A stretch of DNA of 61,503 nucleotides from Clostridiales bacterium (GCA_017961235.1 JAGCXQ010000040.1:1-61503); one strand, 5' to 3'; shown: positions 52,948 to 61,503, counted from the stretch's first letter. The notes: generated from the sequence alone by a model not told the origin. Made by a program: numbers and translations.

Positions 52948-54663
52948 TCATCCAGCGTAGTGGATGCCGAGGAAGAGATCATCCTGAGGGATCTGTTCAT
53001 CGCCATATGCGATCTTATAACCGTCTGAAATAGTGACCTTCATCTGGAATACGGTATTGTTGTTTTCATCTTCTTCCAGAGTGGTGAAGAGGCCGAGATC
53101 ATTTTCCAGATCGACACCGATCAGGCTGATGGCAGTATTTGCAGGAATAGTGATAGTACCTGCAGGGCTGCCATTTTCGTCGATCTTTGTTGCAGTGATT
53201 TCCTTCTTGCTGATGCCGATGCCCTGCTTCGATGCAAAATCAGCTGTCTTTACCGGTAATCCGTTATTGCCGATCACGGAGCAGGTAGTATTAATAGATG
53301 TGGTTCCCATAATATCATTAGCATCATGAACTACAAAACGGCTCGGATCATAATATGGGGCAATTCCGTAAATGTCGTTATATCCGAAAGTAGTAACGAA
53401 ATCTTTCGCATAGACGAACTCACCATTTTCGTAATGGAAAATGAATGTGGAGGAGGAATCTTCCTCGAATGCTGTAGCGAGATAAGCGTAGAAACCGGAG
53501 TCCGTTTTCATGAGATTGAAACCGTAGTAGTAATAATTGTCTCCGTTGCTTAAGAGATCGCCCGGAACAGAGCCTTTTACTTCGCCGTTAATGGAGATGG
53601 TAGCTCCGATCAATGCGTCATATTCATCTGTTTCATAATCAACTGAGATCAGATCCAGTGCGCCGTCACCATCGATATCCCAGGTGATGCTGTCGTAGGC
53701 ATCTGCTGCCAGCGCATAGTATTCAGGAGTGGATCCGAAGATGGAAACATCCATATAATCAGCGGCATACATGGCCGGGATCTTGAAGAAATGCGGATTT
53801 GAGAGATTGGTGTTAATCAGATAGATAGCATCGTAGGAAAGAACGAACTCGATCTTTTTGTTCTCGTCACGAAGATCTTTGGCGAAGTCTTTTGCATAAT
53901 TCTTTTCGTAATCTTCTGCCTTTGAATTGCTGTAGAACTTTTCAAAGAAATCAGCAAAACCGGCTCTATCGGTGACAACGTTCTCAAAAAAGTACTCCAT
54001 GCCGTCGGATGCGCGGTATGTGTGCGAGATGAGAGAGGTGTTGGTTAAAGATGGAGAGTAAATATCCTGATAAAGTGCATACGAGAAAATATCCGTATCT
54101 GCGCGATATACCCAGATGCTGCCTGTCAGATCAGTATCCGATGAGTAGCTTCCGTCCTTGACAGAGGAGACCAGCTGCGGACGAAGTTCGTCATACTTTT
54201 CATCGAGAACCTGATTCAGGTTGTAGGATTCTGATTCCAGAGAATTCCAGAGCTGATTGTGCGCATCGATCTCTGCCTGAGAGAACTGGACCTTACCGGC
54301 CTCTTTTCTGATCATTCCGTATCTTCCATTTGGAGTCGGAACTGCAAATGCACGGTCCGTCGAAACGATTTCATAATCGAGATTTTTCTGGTCGTTTCTG
54401 ATCGTAAAATCAGAAGAGAGCTTAAAATCTTTCAATCCTGTTCCTGGTTTCTTCTCCGGCTCTGAAGACGATTCCGATTCGGATGGCTCGGTGTCTTCCG
54501 AAGTGGCCTCGGTCTCTGTCTCGGATTCATCCGTCTCGATTTCCGTTACTTCTGTCTCTTTTGTTTTCTTTGTTTTCTTTGTTGTCTCTTCGCTCTTCTT
54601 CTTACAGCCGGAAAGAGCGGAGATCATGGAAAGAGAGAGTAATACTGCAATTACTTTTTTCAT
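52948..54663 (-). CDS. Lipoprotein with EF-hand-like/FG-GAP-type motif (paralogue 1)
   Basis: 571 aa. Signal peptide with lipobox SALSGC (Cys 20), ~55-residue Lys/Thr/Glu-rich linker, then a large outside domain. Near residue 325 it has ITWDIDGDGALDLISVD, a calcium-loop pattern (D-x-D-G-D-x-x-x-D) of VCBS/FG-GAP-like units. It shares layout and several blocks with the next gene (signal, linker, SIFGSTPEYYALA versus EYFGKTPKYYTIY, DGFYAYL versus DGFYLYC), so they are tandem paralogues. Function unknown. AGGAGGTATTT precedes the ATG. Confidence 0.87.
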   Translation of the reverse strand: MKKVIAVLLSLSMISALSGCKKKSEETTKKTKKTKETEVTEIETDESETETEATSEDTEPSESESSSEPEKKPGTGLKDFKLSSDFTIRNDQKNLDYEIVSTDRAFAVPTPNGRYGMIRKEAGKVQFSQAEIDAHNQLWNSLESESYNLNQVLDEKYDELRPQLVSSVKDGSYSSDTDLTGSIWVYRADTDIFSYALYQDIYSPSLTNTSLISHTYRASDGMEYFFENVVTDRAGFADFFEKFYSNSKAEDYEKNYAKDFAKDLRDENKKIEFVLSYDAIYLINTNLSNPHFFKIPAMYAADYMDVSIFGSTPEYYALAADAYDSITWDIDGDGALDLISVDYETDEYDALIGATISINGEVKGSVPGDLLSNGDNYYYYGFNLMKTDSGFYAYLATAFEEDSSSTFIFHYENGEFVYAKDFVTTFGYNDIYGIAPYYDPSRFVVHDANDIMGTTSINTTCSVIGNNGLPVKTADFASKQGIGISKKEITATKIDENGSPAGTITIPANTAISLIGVDLENDLGLFTTLEEDENNNTVFQMKVTISDGYKIAYGDEQIPQDDLFLGIHYAG

Positions 54664-54757
54664 AAATACCTCCTGTGTACTTTTGTTATATATTCATTTG
54701 CGTTATTCATTCGTTAAACCTGTTTTGGGAAAACATTCTTTAAAAGAAACTGGATGT

Positions 54758-56416
54758 TTATCCCCAGAACATGATGGAATAGAAGACATCTTCCACGTCT
54801 TTTCCGTTGACGGTCATGACATAATCATTCACTCCGAAGTCGAGTTCTGCCAGATAGCTCTTCTCCGGATCGGGATCGACAATGTGGACGATCAGCCGTC
54901 TGGTGTCTGTGTCATAAAGATACGGACGGACGAAAGATCCAGCAGGGATCGTTATATCGCCTTCCTTGCTTAAGTCGGTATCGCTTACTTTCGAGCACGG
55001 AATATCGATCTTTGCGGTTACCGGACCTTCATCGGATGTCCAGAGTGCATAGTTTTTCTTCGGCATACCGTGATTCCCGATAACAGAGAACTCATTGGTG
55101 AAGAAGGTAGAGCCCAGCGTATCGCAGACATCAAACATTTCAAAGGATTCCGGATTGATCAGCGCACGGGAACTCATGAAGTCCGTGAATACGTCAACAT
55201 AGGTCAGTTTATCCCCGTCGATCTTAAAGACGTAAGTGTCTTCGAAAGAGTCGGGGGCAAACATGCGGCAGTAGAGGTAGAAGCCATCATCTGTCTTCAT
55301 GATCATAGAGTACATGAGCCCGTAGGAGATGATATTGATCTCGGAGGACTTGGAGTCGAGTTTGAAATCGTTATACTCGATCTTCAGGATAACCTCATCG
55401 GAACCGTATTCACTGGTACCCTCTGAGTACTCGCTTTCAACTTTGATCGTATCCATCTGTCCGTCCCCGTTAACATCCCATGTGATGCAATGGTTCGGAT
55501 CGTCATAGATCGTGTAGTATTTCGGTGTCTTTCCGAAATATTCCATATTGAAGATATCTTCATGCCCGATGACCGGGATCTTATATACATCGTAGTTGAT
55601 CATACCTAAATTAGGCATGAGAATATTGATCCCGTCATAGGTCAGAGTAAAAGGAAGTGTCCCGTTAGTGACGCTGTTTTCAATGGAGGACAGCCAGTCC
55701 TTATAGTCATTATCCGCACCCGGCATAGCGAAGTACTGTTCGAGGAGAGCATTCAGGGCACCACGGTCTAAAATGACATCGTCCATCGTGATAGCAGAAC
55801 CATCGTCCGTGCGGTAATTGAATGCGCGGAATTCGCCTTCCTGCATCCCGGGTGCGCCTGTGACTGCGGCAGAGAAGATCTGGGAGTCAGAACGGAAAAT
55901 AGGAGTTGTTAATTCAACCGTATTGCCATCGGTGTAGTTTCCGGATTTTGCATTATTCAGAAACATTTCGCTGTCTTTCTTAAACTGATCCTCAGTCGCG
56001 CCTACAAGAGGAGCGAAGTCTCTTTCCAGAGATGCCTCGAGTTTGTCATACGGAGTTCCGTCTTCCAGATAGAGCTCGTCAATGGAAAGGAACATATAGG
56101 CCGTTGTTTCTGTTGATTTATCAAATACAGGAGTATAGTCCCAGTACTGGGTCGGGTAATCCATCCCGATCATTTCCAGTGATTCTTCTGCCTTAAAAAC
56201 ATTGGCCGGAGCGGATGTCTCACTTTCCGAACTTCCTGTTTCCTCGGAAGAAGTATCGGATTCTTCGGTATCGTCAGTAGGCGCCTCGGTCTCTTCCGTT
56301 TCTTCTGTGGTTTTCTGCGGTTTCTTGGGTCGTTTTGTCTCCTCGGTTTTCTTCGAGCACCCTGCCAGTGACAGGACCATCGAACCGCAAAGCAGAACGG
56401 AGATCAGTTTCTTCAT
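54758..56416 (-). CDS. Lipoprotein with EF-hand-like motif (paralogue 2)
   Basis: 552 aa. Lipobox SLAGC (Cys 20), Thr/Glu/Ser-rich linker, outside domain with CITWDVNGDGQMDTIKVE near residue 310. C-terminal half has paired beta strands and DDGFYLYCRMF. Same plan as the neighbouring gene 94 bases downstream but well diverged, so an old duplication. The ribosome-binding site is weak (AGGGGTGAA). No enzyme motif seen. Confidence 0.87.
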   Translation of the reverse strand: MKKLISVLLCGSMVLSLAGCSKKTEETKRPKKPQKTTEETEETEAPTDDTEESDTSSEETGSSESETSAPANVFKAEESLEMIGMDYPTQYWDYTPVFDKSTETTAYMFLSIDELYLEDGTPYDKLEASLERDFAPLVGATEDQFKKDSEMFLNNAKSGNYTDGNTVELTTPIFRSDSQIFSAAVTGAPGMQEGEFRAFNYRTDDGSAITMDDVILDRGALNALLEQYFAMPGADNDYKDWLSSIENSVTNGTLPFTLTYDGINILMPNLGMINYDVYKIPVIGHEDIFNMEYFGKTPKYYTIYDDPNHCITWDVNGDGQMDTIKVESEYSEGTSEYGSDEVILKIEYNDFKLDSKSSEINIISYGLMYSMIMKTDDGFYLYCRMFAPDSFEDTYVFKIDGDKLTYVDVFTDFMSSRALINPESFEMFDVCDTLGSTFFTNEFSVIGNHGMPKKNYALWTSDEGPVTAKIDIPCSKVSDTDLSKEGDITIPAGSFVRPYLYDTDTRRLIVHIVDPDPEKSYLAELDFGVNDYVMTVNGKDVEDVFYSIMFWG

Positions 56417-56477
56417 TTAGTTCACCCCTAAATCTTTTTTTATATTATTCATATGTATTATATCAAAAAATGAAGAC

Positions 56478-56505
56478 AAAAAATGAGGACTGTTTGATCA
56501 GTCCT
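56478..56505 (-). terminator. Terminator after spoVG
   Basis: AGGACTG (56486-56492) pairs with CAGTCCT (56499-56505). On the minus strand it is followed by CATTTTTTGTC. Confidence 0.8.
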
Positions 56506-56535
56506 CTGGAAAAGCACTTTTATTATTTCTTCCTG

Positions 56536-56838
56536 TCAGATCTCGTCAGAAGCGGGGATATCCGCGACCTGCTGGGAAAGCTGTTCGATGGCTTCCTTAT
56601 ATTTTGCGAGGACCTGCGCGGAGATCTGGTCACGGAATGAGGAATTGATCGGGTGAACGATATCTTTGTACTCGCCTTCGGGAGTGCGGCGGCTGGGCAT
56701 CGCAATAAAAAGACCATTGTTGCCTTCTACGACTTTAACATCATGGACTACGAACTGCTGATCGAAGGTGATGGAAACAATAGCTTTCATCTTACTCTCT
56801 AGAGTTAGCTTGCGAATGACAATGTCCGATATTTCCAT
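56536..56838 (-). CDS. spoVG: Septation/RNA-binding regulator SpoVG
   Basis: 100 aa. Small conserved protein affecting septation, sporulation and gene expression; binds nucleic acid in several Bacillota. Core motifs [55 protein letters not shown] and SSFRDQI. AGGAGGCAGAT precedes the ATG. Divergent from murC across 185 bases. Confidence 0.97.
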   Translation of the reverse strand: MEISDIVIRKLTLESKMKAIVSITFDQQFVVHDVKVVEGNNGLFIAMPSRRTPEGEYKDIVHPINSSFRDQISAQVLAKYKEAIEQLSQQVADIPASDEI

Positions 56839-57023
56839 ATCTGCCTCCTGATTACATACCCTACATACCCACTATTGTGTAGAATAACACATTTTTTGAA
56901 GAGATTCATCATATTATCTTTGAAAAAGGGTATAATAGTAGGGCAAATGTGCTCACATTTGTGCAGGGTATCTTTATTATTTAAGGATTTACCGAATAAG
57001 AGAAGAATCTGGAGAGATATAGT

Positions 57024-58469
57024 ATGGCTGAAGGGATGAAGGACTTGCCGTCCGGCAAGCGCGTTTTTTTTGTGGGAATCGGTGGCATCAGTATGAGCGG
57101 TCTTGCTCGTATTGCATGTAATTACGGATTGATCGTCAGTGGATCGGATATGCATCCGTCCGAGCGCACGCACGAACTGGAAGGGATCGGCGTGAAGGTC
57201 TATGATCACCATAGTGAAGAGAATATTAAAGAATTTGCGCCGGATATCGTCGTACATACGGCAGCGATCCTTCCCGGAAATCCCGAACTGGATTATTCCA
57301 GAAAGAACGGACTTACCGTGATGGAGAGATCTGTATTCCTGGGACTGATCACGAGAAACTTTGCCAATGTTATCAATATTTCCGGAACACATGGCAAGAC
57401 TACGACGACATCGATGGTCTCCCTGATTCTCCTGGAAAGCGGAGCCAACCCGACCGTGCATCTCGGCGCGGAGCTGGAAGCCTTTCACGGAAGCGTCTAT
57501 CTCGGGTCCAAGGATCAGCTTCTGGTATCGGAAGCCTGTGAATACCACAGATCCTTCCTGGAGTTCTATTCCACGATCGCTGCGATCACGAATATCGACT
57601 ATGACCATGTGGACTGCTACAGCAGCATCGATGAGGTGATCGATGTCTTTGCCGAGTTTACCGAGAAGCTTTCGGAAGAAGGTACACTCGTTATTCCTGC
57701 CGGAGATAAGAACGTGCAGGAGTGTGTCAGAAGGATCCCTGCCTGCCGTGCGAAGGTCGGCATGGAGGAGCCGCGTATCCTGACGACTGGCCTTGCCGGT
57801 GAGGGATTTGATTTCTTTAAGAGAGAGCCGGATTTCTGTGCAGTAAATATCGAATATACAGATGGTAAGGCAGGATTTGATGTCCTTTTCAAAGGCCGTC
57901 CATATACACATATTCAGCTGGCGATCCCCGGAACGCATAACGTCTATAATGCGCTGACTGCCATCGCCTGTGCTTCTCTTGCCGGCGGTACGGCTTCTGC
58001 CGCGCAAAAAGCACTGTCCGCTTTTACCGGTGCGGAAGGCCGTTTCACGATCAAGGGAACTTTCAAGGGGGCGATGGTCGTTACCGACTACGCACACCAT
58101 CCGAGCGCCGCACGCGCCACGCTCGACGCGGCGTCCCATGTCCCGCACAATAAGACCTGGGTAGTCTTCCAGCCGCTGACATTCAGCCGCACAAAAGTGC
58201 TTTTCGAGGATTATGTCACATCGCTTCTGCCCTGTGAAGATGTATTCTTCGATGAGATATTCTCGGACCGTGAAGTGAATCCGGGAGATATTTCTTCGAA
58301 AGATATCGCGGATGAGATCAATAAAAGAGGCGGACACGCGATCTTCTTCGAGTCGAAGGACGCGATCGTGGAGAAGCTTTCCTCTGTCGTTTCCAAAGAT
58401 GACATGATCCTGATCCTTGGTCCGGAGGATATCCGTGCACTGGGTGACCGCCTGGTCAGCATGGAGTAA
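57024..58469 (+). CDS. murC: UDP-N-acetylmuramate--L-alanine ligase
   Basis: 481 aa. Adds L-Ala to UDP-MurNAc in the cytosol. N-terminal FFVGIGGISMSGLARIA, ATP loop ISGTHGKTTTTSM (~121), central EACEYHRSFLEF and NIDYDHVDCY, C-terminal VTDYAHHPSAARATL, all MurC. TGGAGAG precedes the ATG. The next gene starts three bases after the stop. Confidence 0.97.
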   Translation: MAEGMKDLPSGKRVFFVGIGGISMSGLARIACNYGLIVSGSDMHPSERTHELEGIGVKVYDHHSEENIKEFAPDIVVHTAAILPGNPELDYSRKNGLTVMERSVFLGLITRNFANVINISGTHGKTTTTSMVSLILLESGANPTVHLGAELEAFHGSVYLGSKDQLLVSEACEYHRSFLEFYSTIAAITNIDYDHVDCYSSIDEVIDVFAEFTEKLSEEGTLVIPAGDKNVQECVRRIPACRAKVGMEEPRILTTGLAGEGFDFFKREPDFCAVNIEYTDGKAGFDVLFKGRPYTHIQLAIPGTHNVYNALTAIACASLAGGTASAAQKALSAFTGAEGRFTIKGTFKGAMVVTDYAHHPSAARATLDAASHVPHNKTWVVFQPLTFSRTKVLFEDYVTSLLPCEDVFFDEIFSDREVNPGDISSKDIADEINKRGGHAIFFESKDAIVEKLSSVVSKDDMILILGPEDIRALGDRLVSME

Positions 58470-58472
58470 CGG

Positions 58473-60026
58473 ATGAAGAAAGTCCGCCGGATACGCATCA
58501 TATGCATCATTCTACTGGCGATAATACTGATCGTTTCGTCGCTGTTTGTCCTTCTCCCGAGAAGAAATGACGGATCGAAGGGCTGCGCGGCAGTGCTCTT
58601 TGCACATGAAGATATCATGTTCCCGGAGATGGATTATCGGCAGCTGTTTTCACAGCTGGATATCACGTCCTACTTTGTGATCGATGACTCTTTTACGGAA
58701 GAGCAGATGAATGCGAAGATCGATAGAGTTCTTGCTTCGGCTAAAATAAACTCGGTGGTCCTGATCTGCGAAGGAGACTATGCGGATAAAGGATTTTCCC
58801 TGGTGACGAAAAATGCTTCCATCACCGATCTGATCCTTATATCTCCGGTCATAGATATCACAGAGCTTGGCGCGATCGGAACCGGTGAACCGGCAGCAAA
58901 GGTAGCCATTTTCTCGGAACAGAACAGGACGGTGGATACGCTGTATGAGCGCCTCTCCGGTGAAGATACGAAGTTTACTTCCGGCATGCGCTCGGAGAGC
59001 CAGGCGCCGGAGCTTTTCCTGTCGTCCGATGCCAGACGCTACTATGCTCGGAGAGGTGACTGGAGCGATCACCAGATCGCCTCGCTGATGACGATGAATA
59101 ATCCCGTGATGCAGACATATCTGGCAAACTACATTAAGAACCATGTTCTGCAGGAAGAAGGCGTCTCCCGTGCGCCGCTCCTGACATGGGTCATGAAAAC
59201 GTTTTCTACTGTACTGGCGCTCATCGCCTTTTTCCTCTATGCAGCGACGCTTCCTGCCAACCGCAGGTTCGTCCCGGTAAAGAAGAATACGGAAGAGGCA
59301 TCGGATGAGCAGACCGATCAGCCGCCGGTGAAAAAAGAGCAGGAGCGGGGCCGCGACGGTAAGATCCGCGGACGTTCCATCGCGGAAAAATACAGAAGTT
59401 CCCTGAACCACCTTCTGGCGATGGAGATCTTCCTCGGATGCCTGATGTCGGTTCCGGCGATGTACTTTGTTTCGAAGAAGCAGCGCTCATTTCAGACCAT
59501 ACTTCTCCTGTGGATATGCATCTCTCTTCTGAGTTCCGCATTTTTCCTTCTTCCTTTTATCCGGAAGATCAAAAACAGAAAAGTAAGATCGAACCGTTCC
59601 ATGTGGGGGATCCATATGGCATTTACGATCCTTCTGGGAAGCGTGATCTTCATGCTGACGCTTTTCTGGAAGGGGACGGGATTCCTAAAGCCGGATATGA
59701 TGCTGCTTCTGGCCATGCTCCTTTCGATAATGACGGGAGTGTCCATGATCATGCTGCAGCTGTGCGATAATTTTTTCGGCAGGATCCAGGGCACCAGACA
59801 GAGCGTGATCGATTCGATAAAATTTTCCGCGATACGTTTCGTTCCGATGGTGATAGTTTTCATTTTCTCGCTTATAATAAATAGAGGACTGTTTGCTTTC
59901 CGCATTTTCATTCTGATGGCATCTCTTGCCGGAGCTTCCTATCTCCGGAGGGTGATCAAGAGAGGCGCATTTGGGGAAGTGATGTCCGTAGTATTGTATT
60001 CGTGCCTTTATTGGATGATGTTCTGA
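58473..60026 (+). CDS. Multi-pass membrane protein of unknown function
   Basis: 517 aa. One N-terminal helix (~8-30), an outside or periplasm-side domain ~35-230 (alternating strands and helices, e.g. INSVVLICEGDYADKGFSLV, ITDLILISPVIDI, resembling an alpha/beta fold), a helix ~236-258, a charged cytosolic loop (~268-315, Lys/Glu/Arg-rich), then six or seven helices to the end. No catalytic motif I can name. Tightly coupled to murC and 18 bases before a LacI gene, so a cell-envelope role is likely. Confidence 0.82.
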   Translation: MKKVRRIRIICIILLAIILIVSSLFVLLPRRNDGSKGCAAVLFAHEDIMFPEMDYRQLFSQLDITSYFVIDDSFTEEQMNAKIDRVLASAKINSVVLICEGDYADKGFSLVTKNASITDLILISPVIDITELGAIGTGEPAAKVAIFSEQNRTVDTLYERLSGEDTKFTSGMRSESQAPELFLSSDARRYYARRGDWSDHQIASLMTMNNPVMQTYLANYIKNHVLQEEGVSRAPLLTWVMKTFSTVLALIAFFLYAATLPANRRFVPVKKNTEEASDEQTDQPPVKKEQERGRDGKIRGRSIAEKYRSSLNHLLAMEIFLGCLMSVPAMYFVSKKQRSFQTILLLWICISLLSSAFFLLPFIRKIKNRKVRSNRSMWGIHMAFTILLGSVIFMLTLFWKGTGFLKPDMMLLLAMLLSIMTGVSMIMLQLCDNFFGRIQGTRQSVIDSIKFSAIRFVPMVIVFIFSLIINRGLFAFRIFILMASLAGASYLRRVIKRGAFGEVMSVVLYSCLYWMMF

Positions 60027-60044
60027 CCGGGGAGGATAAGGCCT

Positions 60045-61052
60045 ATGTCATCTACGATTAAAGACGTTGCTAAAATGGCGGGAGTTTCGATCTCCACGGT
60101 TTCCAAGTTTATCAACGGGGGAAACGTGCTCGAAGAGAACAGAGCACAGATCGAACAGGCGATCGAGACACTGAACTATCAGGTCAACACTGTCGCGCGC
60201 GGCATGAAGACCAGAAAGACCATGTCTGTCGGCGTGCTGATCCCGAGTCTTGCAGACTATTACGGAGTTTCCATTCTCTCTTATATCGATCAGGAGCTCT
60301 ATGCTTCCGGATACAGCACGATCATCTGTGATTATAACCAGAGTGATCCGGCGGGTGCGTCCGATAAAATTAATTTCCTTATTAATAAACAGATCGACGG
60401 CATCATCATGCAGCCGATGAACGTCCGTCAGGAGGATATCGACCGCGCAGCGAAGGCGGATGTGCCGATCGTGTTCGTGGATATGGAATATCCGACGGTC
60501 TCCTGTGATTCCGTTACGATCGATAATGTGGATATCGCATACAGGATCACCAGGCACCTGATCGAGAACGGCCATAAACGCATCGGTTTTATCGGTGGAA
60601 CAGAGGGCTATAATACGACCGATGACCGTGTTGCCGGTTATCGAAAAGCACTGGAAGAGTCCCATCTTCCTGTCGATCCGGATCTTCTTTATCTGGAGAA
60701 TGTCTCCGAAGAGAGCGGATTTATGGCGATGATGCATTTTATGCAGAAGAAGGACCGCCCGACGGCTGTCTTTGCCAGTGGTAATGACCTGACCTGCGGA
60801 GCGGTAATGTATATCAACGAGAAGCACCTTCAGATCCCGGACGATGTTTCCTTCGTCGGATTTGAGAACCAGACGATCGCACATGTCTATAACCCGACGA
60901 TCACGATCGGTATCCAGCCGATCCGCAAAATCGGCCAGACCGCGGTCCGCCTCCTTCTCGAACGCATGAAAGAAGAATACACCGGAGAAGCGCGAAGCAT
61001 ACGCCTCAAAGCCGTCATCGACTTCGGCGCCTCAGTCAAAAAACTGAAGTAA
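60045..61052 (+). CDS. LacI family transcriptional regulator
   Basis: 335 aa. N-terminal HTH and hinge: TIKDVAKMAGVSISTVSKFI, NYQVNTVARGMKTRKT. Periplasmic-binding-like sensor domain with IGVLIPSLADYYGVSILS-type opening, DGIIMQPM, NGHKRIGFIGG and VSFVGFENQTIAHVYNPTIT. Ligand probably a sugar; unknown. GGGGAGGATAAG precedes the ATG. It ends a run with murC and the membrane protein, an unusual place for a LacI repressor. Confidence 0.94.
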   Translation: MSSTIKDVAKMAGVSISTVSKFINGGNVLEENRAQIEQAIETLNYQVNTVARGMKTRKTMSVGVLIPSLADYYGVSILSYIDQELYASGYSTIICDYNQSDPAGASDKINFLINKQIDGIIMQPMNVRQEDIDRAAKADVPIVFVDMEYPTVSCDSVTIDNVDIAYRITRHLIENGHKRIGFIGGTEGYNTTDDRVAGYRKALEESHLPVDPDLLYLENVSEESGFMAMMHFMQKKDRPTAVFASGNDLTCGAVMYINEKHLQIPDDVSFVGFENQTIAHVYNPTITIGIQPIRKIGQTAVRLLLERMKEEYTGEARSIRLKAVIDFGASVKKLK

Positions 61053-61099
61053 GCGTTAGGCGGCCGCGCCGGCGTTAAATGAAAATAGGATCTTTTGCA

Positions 61100-61176
61100 G
61101 GCGTAAGTTTTTGTCTCAGGCGACGAGTTTTGCGTAAGCAAACTGTCTGAGGAGCAAGAGACAGAAAACTTACGCC
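61100..61176. repeat. Long imperfect inverted repeat between lacI and rplU
   Basis: Arms GGCGTAAGTTTTTGTCTC (61100-61117) and GAGACAGAAAACTTACGCC (61158-61176) pair over 18 bp with one bulge. Inside, a second hairpin GACGAGTTTTGC-GTAA-GCAAACTGTC (61122-61147) nests. No T-run follows, so it is not an ordinary terminator. Confidence 0.85.
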
Positions 61177-61198
61177 CCCATATATATATTATTTCTAC

Positions 61199-61227
61199 TT
61201 GACGTACCCACTATCGCGTGCTATTCT
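61199..61227 (+). promoter_or_regulatory. rplU promoter
   Basis: TTGACG (61199-61204), 17-base spacer, TATTCT (61222-61227). Same -10 and spacing as the rpsF promoter. Confidence 0.75.
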
Positions 61228-61233
61228 ATTTCG

Positions 61234-61351
61234 GTGACCGCATGTGCCGGGCTTCTAAATCTGTGCCTTTTTCCAGTGCTTTTGGAGCGGAAAGAGCGCC
61301 AGTGCCTTGAGTGATACAGCGAGACTGGATGAACAGGAGGGAAACGTTTTT
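61234..61351 (+). promoter_or_regulatory. rplU 5' leader, possible L21 leader
   Basis: A ~115-base untranslated leader lies between the promoter and rplU. Bacillota rplU genes often carry an autoregulatory L21 leader in this place. The assignment rests on position and length; the fold was not verified. It contains one AGTGCTTTT copy (61275-61283) and ends in the AGGAGGG ribosome-binding site. Confidence 0.45.
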
Positions 61352-61503
61352 ATGCAGTATGCAGTTATTCTGACAGGCGGCAAGCAGTACAAGGTTGCCG
61401 AGGGCGACGAGATCTTCGTAGAGAAGCTCGCTGGCGAAGCTGGTGAGAAGATCACATTTGATCAGGTCATCGCTGTTGCAGACGATAACGGTATCAAGGC
61501 TGG
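61352..61503 (+). CDS. rplU: Ribosomal protein L21 (3' truncated by window edge)
   Basis: First 50 codons only. [20 protein letters not shown] and [20 protein letters not shown] are the L21 N-terminal blocks. AGGAGGGAAACG precedes the ATG. rplU normally starts the rplU-rpmA operon. Confidence 0.97.
   Translation, partial: MQYAVILTGGKQYKVAEGDEIFVEKLAGEAGEKITFDQVIAVADDNGIKA

Larger units (their letters stand above)
560..61283. repeat. Dispersed over-represented oligomer AAAAGCAC(T)
   Basis: Hand count of 30 copies of AAAAGCAC. Plus-strand copies start at 10401, 13324, 14405, 16812, 18922, 20772, 24588, 29452, 35134, 38423, 43038, 56510, 58007 and 60644. GTGCTTTT (minus-strand copies) starts at 560, 6025, 10844, 11777, 14139, 26834, 27940, 29498, 33242, 34742, 38404, 42935, 44046, 49754, 58197 and 61276. 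Twenty extend to AAAAGCACT. About two are expected for an 8-mer at even base use. Copies lie in coding and non-coding DNA and in different codon frames. Confidence 0.8.

Noticed and set aside
58193..58204. AAAAGTGCTTTT read as a palindromic operator
   Set aside because: The central GTGC is not self-complementary, so it is not a true palindrome; it lies inside murC and is one copy of the dispersed motif.

Overview
The window is 61.5 kb of a low- to mid-GC Gram-positive chromosome. Gene order and content point to Bacillota, class Clostridia: rpsF-ssb-rpsR then rplI-dnaB-tilS-hpt-ftsH, spoVG next to murC, a MoxR/DUF58/transglutaminase operon, DUF1015, a TSCPD (TIGR03905-type) protein and hybrid kinases with Lachnospiraceae-like domain shuffling. 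I cannot name a genus. Most genes are on the + strand. I saw no tRNA, rRNA, transposase, prophage or CRISPR array.

Layout. 1-2.9 kb: end of gltB and complete gltD (NADPH glutamate synthase). 2.9-4.0: SPFH/band-7 membrane protein. 4.1-8.4: MarR repressor with its promoter/operator and a heterodimeric ABC exporter. 8.5-9.1: small double zinc-ribbon protein. 9.2-12.1: amino-sugar genes (GlmM, a left-handed beta-helix GlmU-like acyltransferase, NagB), then three tandem hairpin repeats. 12.3-17.8 (-): DUF1015, FAD oxidoreductase, giant YYY/DUF2298 membrane protein. 17.9-22.1: WYL regulator, alaS, HIT protein. 22.3-29.8: AT-rich lipoprotein, then a repeat-bearing polysaccharide deacetylase with MoxR, DUF58 and transglutaminase genes. 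29.8-30.7 (-): TSCPD and unknown proteins.

31.0-41.5 kb holds the most striking locus: four tightly coupled signalling genes. They are a Cache hybrid kinase with REC and HPt, a REC-GGDEF-(degenerate GGDEF)-REC-HD-GYP enzyme, a second membrane hybrid kinase with REC and HPt, and a third hybrid kinase fused at its C-terminus to a DegV (FakB-like lipid-binding) domain. No gene encodes a DNA-binding output, so the predicted outputs are c-di-GMP and possibly lipid. A lone pilT follows.

42.9-44.8: PdaA-like deacetylase, stand-alone PqqD-like protein, and a disordered membrane protein. 45.2-52.8: ribosomal/replication block with a candidate S6:S18 leader. 52.9-56.4 (-): two paralogous lipoproteins. 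56.5-61.1: spoVG, then murC, an unknown membrane protein and a LacI regulator in one run. 61.2 to the end: rplU with promoter and leader.

The whole window is also peppered with an asymmetric oligomer, AAAAGCAC (30 hand-counted copies, 20 extended to AAAAGCACT). It falls on both strands, in several reading frames and between genes. It looks like a genome-wide DNA signal and is my leading candidate for something undescribed.
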